64,000 nt of DNA from Maribacter sp. (GTDB lineage: Bacteria > Bacteroidota > Bacteroidia > Flavobacteriales > Flavobacteriaceae): NCBI GenBank assembly GCA_011050675.1, contig DRFI01000005.1, positions 1 to 64,000 of the forward strand, read 5' to 3'. The notes below the pieces were generated by a model, which saw only the letters and a list, made by a program, of their open reading frames with translations, did not search any database and was not told the DNA's origin. The position numbers and the translations under genes were made by a program. Positions 44,825-53,682 of the stretch are shown here, in pieces; position 1 is the first letter of the stretch; each line of letters begins with the position of its first letter.

Positions 44825-46666
44825 ATGTTTAAATCACAAAATAATTCATCCTTTTCTTTAGATTGGATTAATCAAATTCCATCATCTATTGCTATTATTG
44901 ACACAAATTTTAAGCTAATACGTGCGTCACCAAGATGGCAGGCTAATTATCAACTTGATTTAAACGATATTGAGGGTAAGAATTTTATTGATTTATTTCC
45001 TGAATTATCACAAGAACTACAAGTCCGTTTAAAATATAGTTTAGATGGATTACGCGATATTAAGTTTAAATATAATGCCAAAGATTGTCAATATTCTTCA
45101 AAAAATTCTATTTGGCACCTAAACCCATGGAAAGATGGTTATGGTAATATTATAGGAGTCATTATAAAAGTAGAACCAATTTCGAAAACTCAAGAACTTG
45201 AAATTGAACTTAATAAGACGAAACTTATTTTAAATCAAAAAAGTTCTGTTGCAAAAATTGGAAGTTGGGATTATGATGTGCAGAATGAAACTTTAAATTG
45301 GACACCGATTGTAAACAAAATTTATGGGCTGTCTTCAGAATTCAAACCTACACTAGAAAATTCTATTAATTTCTATATTGAAGAATCTCAAGAAATTATT
45401 AAAAAACTAGTTTCCGAAGCAATAAATTCTGGCAAACCATGGAATGAGAAATTACAGTTAAAAAAATCTGATGGAGAAGTTATATGGGTAAATACCATTG
45501 GCAGGCCAAAATTTAAAGGGAGTAAATGCACAAGAATAATAGGTACAATTCAAAACATTAATGAAAGCACAATACCGAAGGAAAGTAAAATAGACGAAAT
45601 TTTATCTGATTACCCTTTATTTGAAAAAGTACCCTTAGGTATGGCAATTATAGATATAACAACAGGTCATTTTTTAAATGTTAATCAAAACTTCAGTAAG
45701 CTTACATGTTTTGATAAAGAGCATTTTTTAGGTCATAACTTTAAAAAATTCATTAATGATCAAATCAAAAATAAAATTGAAGATTTAAAAAACCAATTAA
45801 AAGAACACGGTTCTTTTAAACCTATAAAGTGTACTTATAAAAATCAGAAAAATCATAATTTAAATATAAAAGTAACAGGAACTTTAATAGAAGGTAAAAG
45901 TGGTGTTAAGGGTGTTTTATGCACCGTAGAGAATATAACCTTGCAAACTAAACTAGAGAGAAACTTAAAAAACACCATAGCTTCATCAAGAGAGAAAAAT
46001 GAGCAACTATTAAATTTTGCACATATGGTTTCTCATAATCTAAAAACGCATGCCACAAATTTTTCGCTATTACTAAATTTCTTAAATGACGAAACTGGTA
46101 AAATACAGCGTAACAAGTACATGAACATGTTATTTAGTGCATCAGATAATTTATCTGAAACTATAAAAGGCTTAAGAGAAATTGTTGCTGTAAAATCTAG
46201 TGTCAACGAAGAAAAGAAACCACTTTCTTTAAATGAAAGCTTATTTGTTGTTGAACAAAATATTGCCGGACTTCTTAAAGAAGCGAATGGAAAAATAATT
46301 AACGAAATTCCAGAAACCACTGAAGTAAAAGCACTACCCGCCTATCTTAATAGTATTCTAACAAATTGTATTACCAATTCAATTAAATACAGAAGCCATG
46401 ATAAAAAGCCTATTATTATTCTAAGTGTCGAAGAAGATAAAAACTATACCATTTTTAGTATTGAAGATAATGGCTTAGGTATCGATTTAGAAAAGTATGG
46501 AAAGCAGTTATTTGGTCTTTATAAAACATTTCATAGAAATAAAGACTCTAGAGGTATTGGTCTTTATATCACCAAAAATCAGATGGATGCTATGAACGGA
46601 AAAATTACCGTAGAAAGCACACCTAACGAAGGAACCACTTTTAGGTTTCATTTCAATAAAAACTAG
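44825..46666 (+). CDS. PAS-domain histidine kinase 1
   Basis: 613 residues, with no transmembrane segment, so a cytosolic sensor. Three PAS-like modules occur in order (starting near residues 12, 145 and 265), the middle one of PAS_3 type (SVAKIGSWDYDVQNETLNW). The H-box FAHMVSHNLKTHATNF places the phospho-accepting His at 404. The ATPase domain has an N-box (ILTNCITNSIKYR), DNGLGIDLEKYGKQLF, and RGIGLYITKNQ. It is a clear paralogue of the next gene (same length, architecture and upstream sequence). The signal it senses is unknown. Confidence 0.93.
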   Translation: MFKSQNNSSFSLDWINQIPSSIAIIDTNFKLIRASPRWQANYQLDLNDIEGKNFIDLFPELSQELQVRLKYSLDGLRDIKFKYNAKDCQYSSKNSIWHLNPWKDGYGNIIGVIIKVEPISKTQELEIELNKTKLILNQKSSVAKIGSWDYDVQNETLNWTPIVNKIYGLSSEFKPTLENSINFYIEESQEIIKKLVSEAINSGKPWNEKLQLKKSDGEVIWVNTIGRPKFKGSKCTRIIGTIQNINESTIPKESKIDEILSDYPLFEKVPLGMAIIDITTGHFLNVNQNFSKLTCFDKEHFLGHNFKKFINDQIKNKIEDLKNQLKEHGSFKPIKCTYKNQKNHNLNIKVTGTLIEGKSGVKGVLCTVENITLQTKLERNLKNTIASSREKNEQLLNFAHMVSHNLKTHATNFSLLLNFLNDETGKIQRNKYMNMLFSASDNLSETIKGLREIVAVKSSVNEEKKPLSLNESLFVVEQNIAGLLKEANGKIINEIPETTEVKALPAYLNSILTNCITNSIKYRSHDKKPIIILSVEEDKNYTIFSIEDNGLGIDLEKYGKQLFGLYKTFHRNKDSRGIGLYITKNQMDAMNGKITVESTPNEGTTFRFHFNKN

Positions 46667-46780
46667 AAAATAATTGATAAAGTAGGTTTTTGAATCTTTT
46701 ACAACGTAAATGATAACATTCACAACAATTTTGTAGTAAAATACAGCAATCCATCTAAATTCGTAAGAAATTACATCGGT

Positions 46781-48634
46781 ATGATAAAAGTTCCCCTAGT
46801 ATCAAATACCTCGTACATAATTAGACAATTGCCAACACCAACGGCTTTTATAGACACTGATCATAATATTGTTCAGACATCTGACACATGGACGAGTATT
46901 TTTAATGAAAATGGCGAGAGTTCTAAATCAAAAAGTTTATTTGCGGTTTTTCCGAAATTAAGCCATAAATGGAAAATGGTATTAGACAATTGTTTTAATG
47001 GTAATCCACAACCAATGGGCATACATCAAGTTATTGACGCTAAGGGTCAAGAGCTATGGTTTGAATGGACAAATGCACCATGGTATGACATGGATGAGAA
47101 TATCATAGGGGCAATTATACAATTAAGCAATATTACCGATGCCGTTAACAATGAGCTAGAGCTTAATAAGAAAAATTTACTACTACAACAGCAAACTGAA
47201 ATAACCAAAATTGGTAGGTGGGAATATAACATTGTTGACAACCAACTTTTTTGGTGTTCAACAACAAAAGCGATCCATGAAGTACCTGAACATTTTTCTC
47301 CAGATATTGAAAATGCCATCTATTACTTTAAAGAAGGGCATAGCAGAAATGCAATATCCATGGCGCTTTTTGAAGCCCAAAACAATGGAAAGGCTTATAG
47401 CAACCTAAAGTTGCAAATTATTACAGACACCGGTAAAGAAAAATGGGTAATGGCTGGTGGCAAACCTATTTACAATAAAGGTGAAATGGTTGGTTTAATT
47501 GGCACCTTTCAAGATATACATGAACAAGTAGAAGCTAGTATTAAAACCATTGATAACGAAAAACTATTAAGAATTTTAATTGATAATTTACCAGTTAACG
47601 TATATATAAAAGACACCGAATCTAGAAAGGTTCTTATCAACAAAGCCGAATGTGAGTATTTAGGTGTTAAAGATCCAAAAGAAATATTAGGTAAAACGGA
47701 CTTTGAACTTTATCCTTACGAATCAGCTGAGAAATCTAGAGCTGAAGATTTAAGGGTAATGAAAACTTTAAAACCAGTAATAGGAAAAGAAACGGTAAAT
47801 ACTAGATTAAATGGTAAGCAAACTTCTTTTCTAAGTTCTAAAATACCATTACTAAATAATAAAGGTATTGCATATGGTCTAGTGGGTATTAGTTTAGATA
47901 TATCCAAATTAAAAGAAAAGGAAAAAGAGCTCAGAAATATTATAAACATTGCATCGGTTCAAAATAAAAAACTTTTGAACTTTGCTCATATTGTTTCTCA
48001 TAATCTACGTTCACATTCCGCAAATTTTTCTATGCTCTTAAACTTTTTAGAAAGTGAAAAGGATGAAGATGAAAAGAAGAATATTATAGAAATGCTAACT
48101 CAAGCTTCAAATAATTTATTAGAAACTTTAGATAATCTAAATGAAGTGGTTTCTATTAACACAAATACAAACATAGAGATCACGGAAATTAACTTAAATG
48201 ATAAGGTATTAGATGCGAGTCAAAATTTATCGGCCTTTATCTCTAACAGCAAGGCTAAAATTGAAAACAACATTCCGGCAGATTTCAAAGTGAAGTCTGT
48301 ACCGGCATATTTAGACAGTATTTTAACTAACTTTATCACAAACGCTGTAAAGTACAGAGATCCTGAACGAGAATCACTTGTTGTACTTAGCGCCGAAAAG
48401 AAAGGTGATTATTCTATACTAACCATTGCTGACAACGGCCTTGGCATAGACTTAAAAAAATATGGTGAAAAATTATTCGGTATGTATAAAACCTTTCATG
48501 ACCATAAAGATGCCAGAGGTATTGGTTTATATCTTACTAAAAATCAAATTGATGCCATGAACGGTAAGGTTGAAGTAGTCAGTGAAATAGGAAAAGGAAC
48601 AGAATTTAAAATTTTCTTTAATGAAAAAAATTAG
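46781..48634 (+). CDS. PAS-domain histidine kinase 2
   Basis: 617 residues, cytosolic, three PAS modules, then the H-box FAHIVSHNLRSHSANF (His 407) and an ATPase domain with ILTNFITNAVKYR, DNGLGIDLKKYGEKLF, and RGIGLYLTKNQIDAMNG. It resembles kinase 1 throughout, most strongly in the C-terminal half, which points to tandem duplication with divergent sensor domains. Its last 14 nt overlap the response-regulator gene, so that regulator is the natural partner. Confidence 0.93.
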   Translation: MIKVPLVSNTSYIIRQLPTPTAFIDTDHNIVQTSDTWTSIFNENGESSKSKSLFAVFPKLSHKWKMVLDNCFNGNPQPMGIHQVIDAKGQELWFEWTNAPWYDMDENIIGAIIQLSNITDAVNNELELNKKNLLLQQQTEITKIGRWEYNIVDNQLFWCSTTKAIHEVPEHFSPDIENAIYYFKEGHSRNAISMALFEAQNNGKAYSNLKLQIITDTGKEKWVMAGGKPIYNKGEMVGLIGTFQDIHEQVEASIKTIDNEKLLRILIDNLPVNVYIKDTESRKVLINKAECEYLGVKDPKEILGKTDFELYPYESAEKSRAEDLRVMKTLKPVIGKETVNTRLNGKQTSFLSSKIPLLNNKGIAYGLVGISLDISKLKEKEKELRNIINIASVQNKKLLNFAHIVSHNLRSHSANFSMLLNFLESEKDEDEKKNIIEMLTQASNNLLETLDNLNEVVSINTNTNIEITEINLNDKVLDASQNLSAFISNSKAKIENNIPADFKVKSVPAYLDSILTNFITNAVKYRDPERESLVVLSAEKKGDYSILTIADNGLGIDLKKYGEKLFGMYKTFHDHKDARGIGLYLTKNQIDAMNGKVEVVSEIGKGTEFKIFFNEKN

Positions 48635-49025
48635 TGATATCACTATAATTGATGACGACGCTATTACAGTGTTCGGTCTACGTAAATTAATATCTTCTAG
48701 CGTTGAATGTAATTCAATTGAATCTTATGCCAATGGTAAAATTGCCATAGATGCTCTAACAGATTTTTTTAATAATGACCATCAAATACCGCAAATAATA
48801 TTCTTGGATATTAATATGCCAATTATGGATGGATGGGAGTTTTTAGAAGCTTTTCTTGAACTTCCAATTAAAGAAAGAATAAGAATAAATATAGTAACCT
48901 CTTCTATTGATCCTCGTGATCAAAAACAATGGGAATTTTTTAAGAGTAAAAGTCATCACTTAATTACTTTTAATCAAAAGCCCATTGATAGAAATACAAT
49001 AACAGAAATAACTCAAGTATCGTAA
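48621..49025 (+). CDS. Single-domain response regulator
   Basis: 134 residues made of a receiver domain only. The acidic pair is in DITIIDDDAITVFG, the phospho-acceptor is D63 in IFLDINMPIMDGWEFLE, the switch Ser/Thr lies in NIVTSSIDPRD and the conserved Lys in FNQKPID. With no DNA-binding output, it probably passes phosphate onward or acts by protein contact. It overlaps kinase 2 by 14 nt, giving translational coupling. Confidence 0.94.
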   Translation: MKKISDITIIDDDAITVFGLRKLISSSVECNSIESYANGKIAIDALTDFFNNDHQIPQIIFLDINMPIMDGWEFLEAFLELPIKERIRINIVTSSIDPRDQKQWEFFKSKSHHLITFNQKPIDRNTITEITQVS

Positions 49026-49091
49026 GCTTTGAAGTAATCATTATTTTTACAATCAATTACTGGCATCTATAGCCACTATAATTGTTTGTAA

Positions 49092-50834
49092 ATGAAAACG
49101 CCATTATTTTTATTATCGGTTCTTCTACTAGTCTCTTGTCAAGATAAAGTTGAAAACACTAAAACCGATTTCCCCACTCCCTTTGAAATATCCGACAAGA
49201 CAGAAACTGCCACTTATGATCAAGTAATTGACTTTTACATAAAACTGTCCAAAGAGTTTTCTACAATTAACATACAGACTATTGGATCTACAGACAGTGG
49301 CAAACCACTTCATGTAGTAACCTATAGTGCAAAAGGTGATTTTGATTTTAAAAAATTAAGCAAGGATAATACCATGATGCTCATTAATAATGGTATTCAC
49401 CCTGGTGAAAGTGATGGAATAGATGCTACCATGTTGCTTTTTCGTGATTTAGCAAGTAATGAAATAGACACCCCTAAAGAAACTATTATTTCTACAATAC
49501 CAATTTACAATATTGGTGGCGCATTAAACAGAAATAGTACTTCTAGAGCCAACCAGAACGGACCTGTTGAATATGGTTTTAGAGGTAATGCTAAAAATTA
49601 TGATCTTAACAGGGATTTTATCAAAACTGACACCAAAAACGCAGCAACCTTTGCTGAAATATTTCATCTTATAAATCCTGATGTATTTATTGACAACCAT
49701 GTTAGTAATGGTGCCGATTACCAATATACACTAACACACCTTTTCACACAACATAACAAACTTGGTGGGGAATTAGGAGACTATGTTCATACAGCATTAA
49801 TGCCTCAATTACAAGATTCACTTTCCAATTCCGGATGGGATATTACACCTTATGTAAATGTATTTAATTCCCCGCCTGAAAATGGTTTTCAGCAATTTAT
49901 GGACCATCCAAGATATTCTACTGGTTATACCACATTGTGGAATACTGTTGGGATGATGGTAGAAACACATATGCTAAAACCTTATGAAAAGCGCGTTGAT
50001 GGCACCTACGAACTCATGCGTAAAATGATTGCAATCACAGAAAAAGATGGAAATGAAATTAGAACTATGCGAGACGCTACTTTTGCATCTGTAGACAATA
50101 AAGAATACTACATTACAGCTTGGAAAATAGATTCTACAAAAGCTTCTAATTACCTATTTAAAGGATATAAAGTAGATACCATAACCAGTGAAATCACAGG
50201 CTTCAAACGCCTAAAATATAACCGAGACATACCTATAGAAATAGAGGTTGAATATAAAGATTTCTATACTCCGTCAGATTCTGTAAGAGTTCCAAAAGCA
50301 TATGTTTTTGGGAAGCAGTGGCAAAATATAATTAGCAAACTTGACATAAATAAGATCACTTATACTATACTTCAGAAAGACTCCGTAATTAATGTAGAGT
50401 CTTATAAAATAGATAAATACGACACGTATAGTTCACCTTATGAAGGTCATTACCCTCATTACAACACATCCATAAATTCAAAAAATATCTCAAAAGAGTT
50501 TAAGACAGGAGATATTATAATACCTACAAACCAACCAGGTTTTAGATATCTCTTAGAAACTTTAGAACCATCTACAATAGATTCGTTTTTTAACTGGAAT
50601 TTCTTTGACACCATACTTCAACAAAAAGAAGGTTTCTCCCCTTATGTTTTTGAAGACACAGCTCTTGAAATGCTGAAAAACGATTCTATTTTAAAAAAAG
50701 AATTTGAAAATGAAAAGAAACTGAATTCAGATCTTAATGATAACTGGTATCAACAGCTAGACTGGCTCTTTAAACGAAGTTCTTTATACGAGGAAGCTCA
50801 TTTACAATACCCTGTCTTTAGAATCATGAATTAA
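49092..50834 (+). CDS. M14 family zinc carboxypeptidase, lipoprotein
   Basis: 580 residues. A lipoprotein signal ends LLLVSCQDK. The peptidase M14 domain carries the zinc motif HPGESDG (His and Glu), the substrate-binding region NAKNYDLNRDF, the second zinc His in DVFIDNHVSNGAD, and the catalytic Glu in GMMVETHM. The C-terminal ~200 residues form an accessory region. It likely trims peptides at the cell surface or in the periplasm. It is a single-gene unit ending next to the convergent Nudix gene. Confidence 0.93.
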   Translation: MKTPLFLLSVLLLVSCQDKVENTKTDFPTPFEISDKTETATYDQVIDFYIKLSKEFSTINIQTIGSTDSGKPLHVVTYSAKGDFDFKKLSKDNTMMLINNGIHPGESDGIDATMLLFRDLASNEIDTPKETIISTIPIYNIGGALNRNSTSRANQNGPVEYGFRGNAKNYDLNRDFIKTDTKNAATFAEIFHLINPDVFIDNHVSNGADYQYTLTHLFTQHNKLGGELGDYVHTALMPQLQDSLSNSGWDITPYVNVFNSPPENGFQQFMDHPRYSTGYTTLWNTVGMMVETHMLKPYEKRVDGTYELMRKMIAITEKDGNEIRTMRDATFASVDNKEYYITAWKIDSTKASNYLFKGYKVDTITSEITGFKRLKYNRDIPIEIEVEYKDFYTPSDSVRVPKAYVFGKQWQNIISKLDINKITYTILQKDSVINVESYKIDKYDTYSSPYEGHYPHYNTSINSKNISKEFKTGDIIIPTNQPGFRYLLETLEPSTIDSFFNWNFFDTILQQKEGFSPYVFEDTALEMLKNDSILKKEFENEKKLNSDLNDNWYQQLDWLFKRSSLYEEAHLQYPVFRIMN

Positions 50835-50836
50835 GA

Positions 50837-51427
50837 CTAAGCTTCGTGAAATAAAATTTTAATATTTATATATGAATTTTGCAGGGCTTTCTTAATCTTA
50901 GCTGGACCTTTCCATTTAACTTTAAAAATGCCCTCCTTTTTTTCTGGTTTTAATTTACCATCAAATTCAGTACTCATTGCATACCAATGAACTTGCTTAA
51001 GTTTATTAATCCCGTTATGCTTAAAAACATGGTAAGTAGTTTGCAGGTAATTATCGATTTTAAGACCCGTTACTCCCGTTTCTTCCTCAACCTCACGAAT
51101 AGCACATTCCTCTATAGTTTCGCCTTTATCTAGCTTTCCCTTAGGTAAATCCCATTTGTCATTTCTATAAATAAAAAGGACTTTTCCTTCTTTATTCGTA
51201 ACTACACCGCCGGCGGCACTAACCAAAGGAATTTCTTTAGTAAACTTATCTAAAATCTCACTGCCGTTTGGGTGGTAAATGAACGCTTCTTCCAACTTCC
51301 CCTTCTTCAAAGAACTTATTGCCTCTTGTACAGATTCCTTTTTTAGCGAAAAATACTCTCCGTTTGTAGTATCAGAGAGTTTATTTGTTAAAATCAAAGG
51401 CAATTCATTAACAAAAACTTTATACAT
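50837..51427 (-). CDS. Nudix hydrolase family protein
   Basis: 196 residues from ATG 51427 (MYKVFVNELPLILTNK). An N-terminal ~65-residue part precedes the Nudix fold with AAGGVVTNKEGKVLFIYR and the Nudix box GKLDKGETIEECAIREVEEETG. These enzymes cleave nucleoside diphosphates linked to another moiety; the substrate is unknown. The start codon is only 7 nt from the divergent pyrE start, an arrangement that forces each promoter into the other gene. Confidence 0.92.
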   Translation of the reverse strand: MYKVFVNELPLILTNKLSDTTNGEYFSLKKESVQEAISSLKKGKLEEAFIYHPNGSEILDKFTKEIPLVSAAGGVVTNKEGKVLFIYRNDKWDLPKGKLDKGETIEECAIREVEEETGVTGLKIDNYLQTTYHVFKHNGINKLKQVHWYAMSTEFDGKLKPEKKEGIFKVKWKGPAKIKKALQNSYINIKILFHEA

Positions 51428-51430
51428 TTG
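51423..51430 (+). promoter_or_regulatory. pyrE -7 box TACATTTG
   Basis: An exact TAnnTTTG match overlapping the Nudix start codon, with only CGTC before the pyrE ATG (51435). This predicts a leaderless pyrE mRNA. A clear -33 TTTG is not seen. Confidence 0.5.
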
Positions 51431-51434
51431 CGTC

Positions 51435-52079
51435 ATGGTTTTAGACAAAAACACTGCAAAAAAAACAGCAGAGCTTCTCCTGCAAATTAATGCAATAAAA
51501 TTGAAACCGGAAAATCCTTTTACATGGGCTTCCGGTTGGAAATCTCCAATATATTGCGATAACAGAATTTTACTTTCTTATCCAATCATTCGAAACTACA
51601 TTCGAGATGAAATGGCAAAGCAGGTAGAACAATTATATGGCAAGCCAGATTGCATTGTTGGTGTAGCTACTGGAGCAATAGGAATAGGCGCGTTGGTCGC
51701 CGACAAACTTAATCTACCATTTGTTTATGTTAGACCTGAACCTAAATCTCATGGTCGACAAAATCAAATTGAGGGTCATCTTGAAGCAAACCAAACAGTG
51801 GTTGTTATAGAAGACTTGATAAGTACAGGCAAGAGTAGTTTAAATGCTGTTGATGCTTTAAGGGCTATAGATGCTAATGTAAAAGGCATGTTGGCTGTAT
51901 TTACTTATGGTTTTGAAACTGCCACCAATAATTTTAAGGAGAAAAATACAGAATTGCACACCTTAAGTAGTTATGAGTATTTAATTGAACAAGCTTCAGA
52001 TACCGGCTATGTAAAAGACGAGCAGTTATTAACATTAATGGAGTGGAGGAAAGATCCTTCTCAATGGACAAATAAATAA
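51435..52079 (+). CDS. pyrE: Orotate phosphoribosyltransferase
   Basis: 214 residues from ATG 51435 (MVLDKNTAKKTAELLLQ); the frame is open further upstream but that lies in the Nudix gene. It converts orotate and PRPP to OMP in pyrimidine synthesis. Motifs: FTWASGWKSPIYCDNR, the flexible loop RPEPKSHGRQNQIEG, and the PRPP motif VVVIEDLISTGKSS. It is followed 2 nt later by an SRPBCC gene. Confidence 0.96.
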   Translation: MVLDKNTAKKTAELLLQINAIKLKPENPFTWASGWKSPIYCDNRILLSYPIIRNYIRDEMAKQVEQLYGKPDCIVGVATGAIGIGALVADKLNLPFVYVRPEPKSHGRQNQIEGHLEANQTVVVIEDLISTGKSSLNAVDALRAIDANVKGMLAVFTYGFETATNNFKEKNTELHTLSSYEYLIEQASDTGYVKDEQLLTLMEWRKDPSQWTNK

Positions 52080-52081
52080 TT

Positions 52082-52474
52082 ATGCTTATAGAAACACCAA
52101 AAGCACACGTATCTAAAAGTAAAGAAGATACTTTTAAGTTTTTAAACGATTTAGCTAACTTTAGACAGTTAATGCCTGAAAATATTGACAAATTTGAAGT
52201 TTTAAACGAGAATAGATTTCTTTTTGCTTTAAAAGGTATGCCAGAAATAGTATTGGAGAAAAAAGACCAAACTCCGTTCACCCAACTTGTTTTAGGCGCT
52301 GCTAGCGAAAAATTACCGTTTACACTAACTGCAAATATTGAGGAAGTAGAAAGCGATAAAAGTGAAGTAGTTTTAAGTTTTACAGGCGAATTCAATGCTA
52401 TGATGGCAATGATGATAAAAAAGCCTATCACGAATTTCGTTAACACCCTTTCTACAAATTTGGAAAAAATTTAA
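52082..52474 (+). CDS. SRPBCC-fold protein
   Basis: 130 residues of the START/Bet v1-like fold (ETPKAHVSKSKEDTFKFLNDL, FRQLMPENIDKFEVL, FTGEFNAMMAMMIKKPI). Such proteins bind hydrophobic ligands in a deep cavity; no ligand can be named. It starts 2 nt after pyrE, so it is co-translated with it. Its TAA stop interlocks with the stop of the convergent birA gene (TTAA). Confidence 0.8.
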   Translation: MLIETPKAHVSKSKEDTFKFLNDLANFRQLMPENIDKFEVLNENRFLFALKGMPEIVLEKKDQTPFTQLVLGAASEKLPFTLTANIEEVESDKSEVVLSFTGEFNAMMAMMIKKPITNFVNTLSTNLEKI

Positions 52475-53202
52475 TACTGAAGCTGGATTTCTTTTAATCC
52501 AAATTCATGAATTTTACCATCTTTTAGTGTTACCATCAACATGCCGTTGATGGTAACACCAACTATTACGCCTGTAATTAATTTTTCATCAGGCAGCATA
52601 AAGCTACAATACTCTCCTTTTCTAAACATTCTAGAATGATACTGTTCAAATAGTTCTTTTTCTAAAGAAGCCATTGGTCTATTTAGTTGTTCATGTAATT
52701 TTTCAATCAATGAATAAAATACAGAATCCAAATCAAAATCGTGACCAATAATTAATTTTAAAGAGGATGCATGTGGAGCATTTTTAAAAGTAGTTTGGTT
52801 AACATTTAGTCCAAAACCGATTATACTTCTTTTAATTTGTGAGCCAGAAATAATATTTTCAATTAATATACCGCCTATTTTAGATTTACCTGACAGAATG
52901 TCGTTAGGCCATTTTATAGACAAATCGGGAACTCTTAAGTCATTTAAACTATCAATTATAGCCAAAGAAACGGTCATACTTACCAAAAACAACTTATTGA
53001 TAGGCACGTCCAAATCCTTTTTCAATAAGCTGATTGCTAGATTTTTATAAGGTTCCGATTCCCACTTAGCATTTAATTGACCTCTACCTAAGGTCTGATT
53101 TTGGGTAGTAACAATAGTAAAGTCTTCTAATTCTTTTTGCTGTAATAATTCTTTTAAATGAGTATTTGTAGACCCCGTGGCATCAAGTTTGATTATTTGC
53201 AT
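52471..53202 (-). CDS. birA: Biotin--[acetyl-CoA-carboxylase] ligase
   Basis: 243 residues, catalytic and C-terminal domains only, without the DNA-binding domain of E. coli BirA; it therefore biotinylates carriers but is not a repressor. Motifs: LDATGSTNTHLKELL, the ATP/biotin loop QTLGRGQLNAKWESEPYKN, SIKWPNDILSGKSKIGGIL, and GFGLNVNQ. It is divergent from rsfS (93-nt gap). Confidence 0.95.
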   Translation of the reverse strand: MQIIKLDATGSTNTHLKELLQQKELEDFTIVTTQNQTLGRGQLNAKWESEPYKNLAISLLKKDLDVPINKLFLVSMTVSLAIIDSLNDLRVPDLSIKWPNDILSGKSKIGGILIENIISGSQIKRSIIGFGLNVNQTTFKNAPHASSLKLIIGHDFDLDSVFYSLIEKLHEQLNRPMASLEKELFEQYHSRMFRKGEYCSFMLPDEKLITGVIVGVTINGMLMVTLKDGKIHEFGLKEIQLQY

Positions 53203-53268
53203 TTACAGTACTTATTGTGAATCTTTAATGTATTGTTAAAAACTAGACCTAAAAGAACAAAAAAATAA

Positions 53269-53276
53269 TAACTTTG
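53269..53276 (+). promoter_or_regulatory. rsfS-ftsH promoter box TAACTTTG
   Basis: An exact TAnnTTTG match, 19 nt before the rsfS ATG. It is the likely promoter of the rsfS-ftsH-LUD-cdsA-psd-ACBP run. No TTTG stands at the -33 distance. Confidence 0.5.
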
Positions 53277-53295
53277 TAAAAATTAAAATTTTTGA

Positions 53296-53670
53296 ATGCA
53301 GGAAAGTAAATTTAGCAACGATGAGTTAATTGCATTAATAATACAGGGAATTGACGAAGTAAAGGGTCACAACATCAATCTTTTAGACTTAAGAGAAATT
53401 GAGAATACAGTTTGTGATTACTTCATAATTTGTAACGGTACTTCCAATACGCATGTAAATGCGATCGTAGGTTCTATCCAAAAAACAGTAAGTAAAGCGA
53501 TTCAAGACAAACCTTGGCACGTAGAGGGTGAGGACAATGCCGAATGGGTATTAATGGACTATGTAAATGTAGTAGTTCATGTATTCCAAAAGCAAGTTCG
53601 AGAATTTTACGACATTGAAGGTCTGTGGGGAGATGCGAAATTCACAACAATAGAAAGTAGCGTAAATTAA
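53296..53670 (+). CDS. rsfS: Ribosome silencing factor RsfS
   Basis: 124 residues of the Iojap/RsfS family, which binds uL14 on free 50S subunits and blocks joining when nutrients fail. Typical text: GHNINLLDLREIENTVCDYFIICNGTSNTHV and GEDNAEWVLMDYVNVVVHVFQ. It heads the operon, 12 nt before ftsH. Confidence 0.96.
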   Translation: MQESKFSNDELIALIIQGIDEVKGHNINLLDLREIENTVCDYFIICNGTSNTHVNAIVGSIQKTVSKAIQDKPWHVEGEDNAEWVLMDYVNVVVHVFQKQVREFYDIEGLWGDAKFTTIESSVN

Positions 53671-53682
53671 TAAAAAAATATA

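Noticed and set aside
46667..46780. Possible riboswitch before PAS kinase 2
   Set aside because: No conserved riboswitch core is visible; the region is explained by similarity to the kinase 1 upstream region.
51279..51434. N-terminal extension of PyrE
   Set aside because: It is the antisense of the Nudix gene; the ATG at 51435 gives the normal PyrE start.
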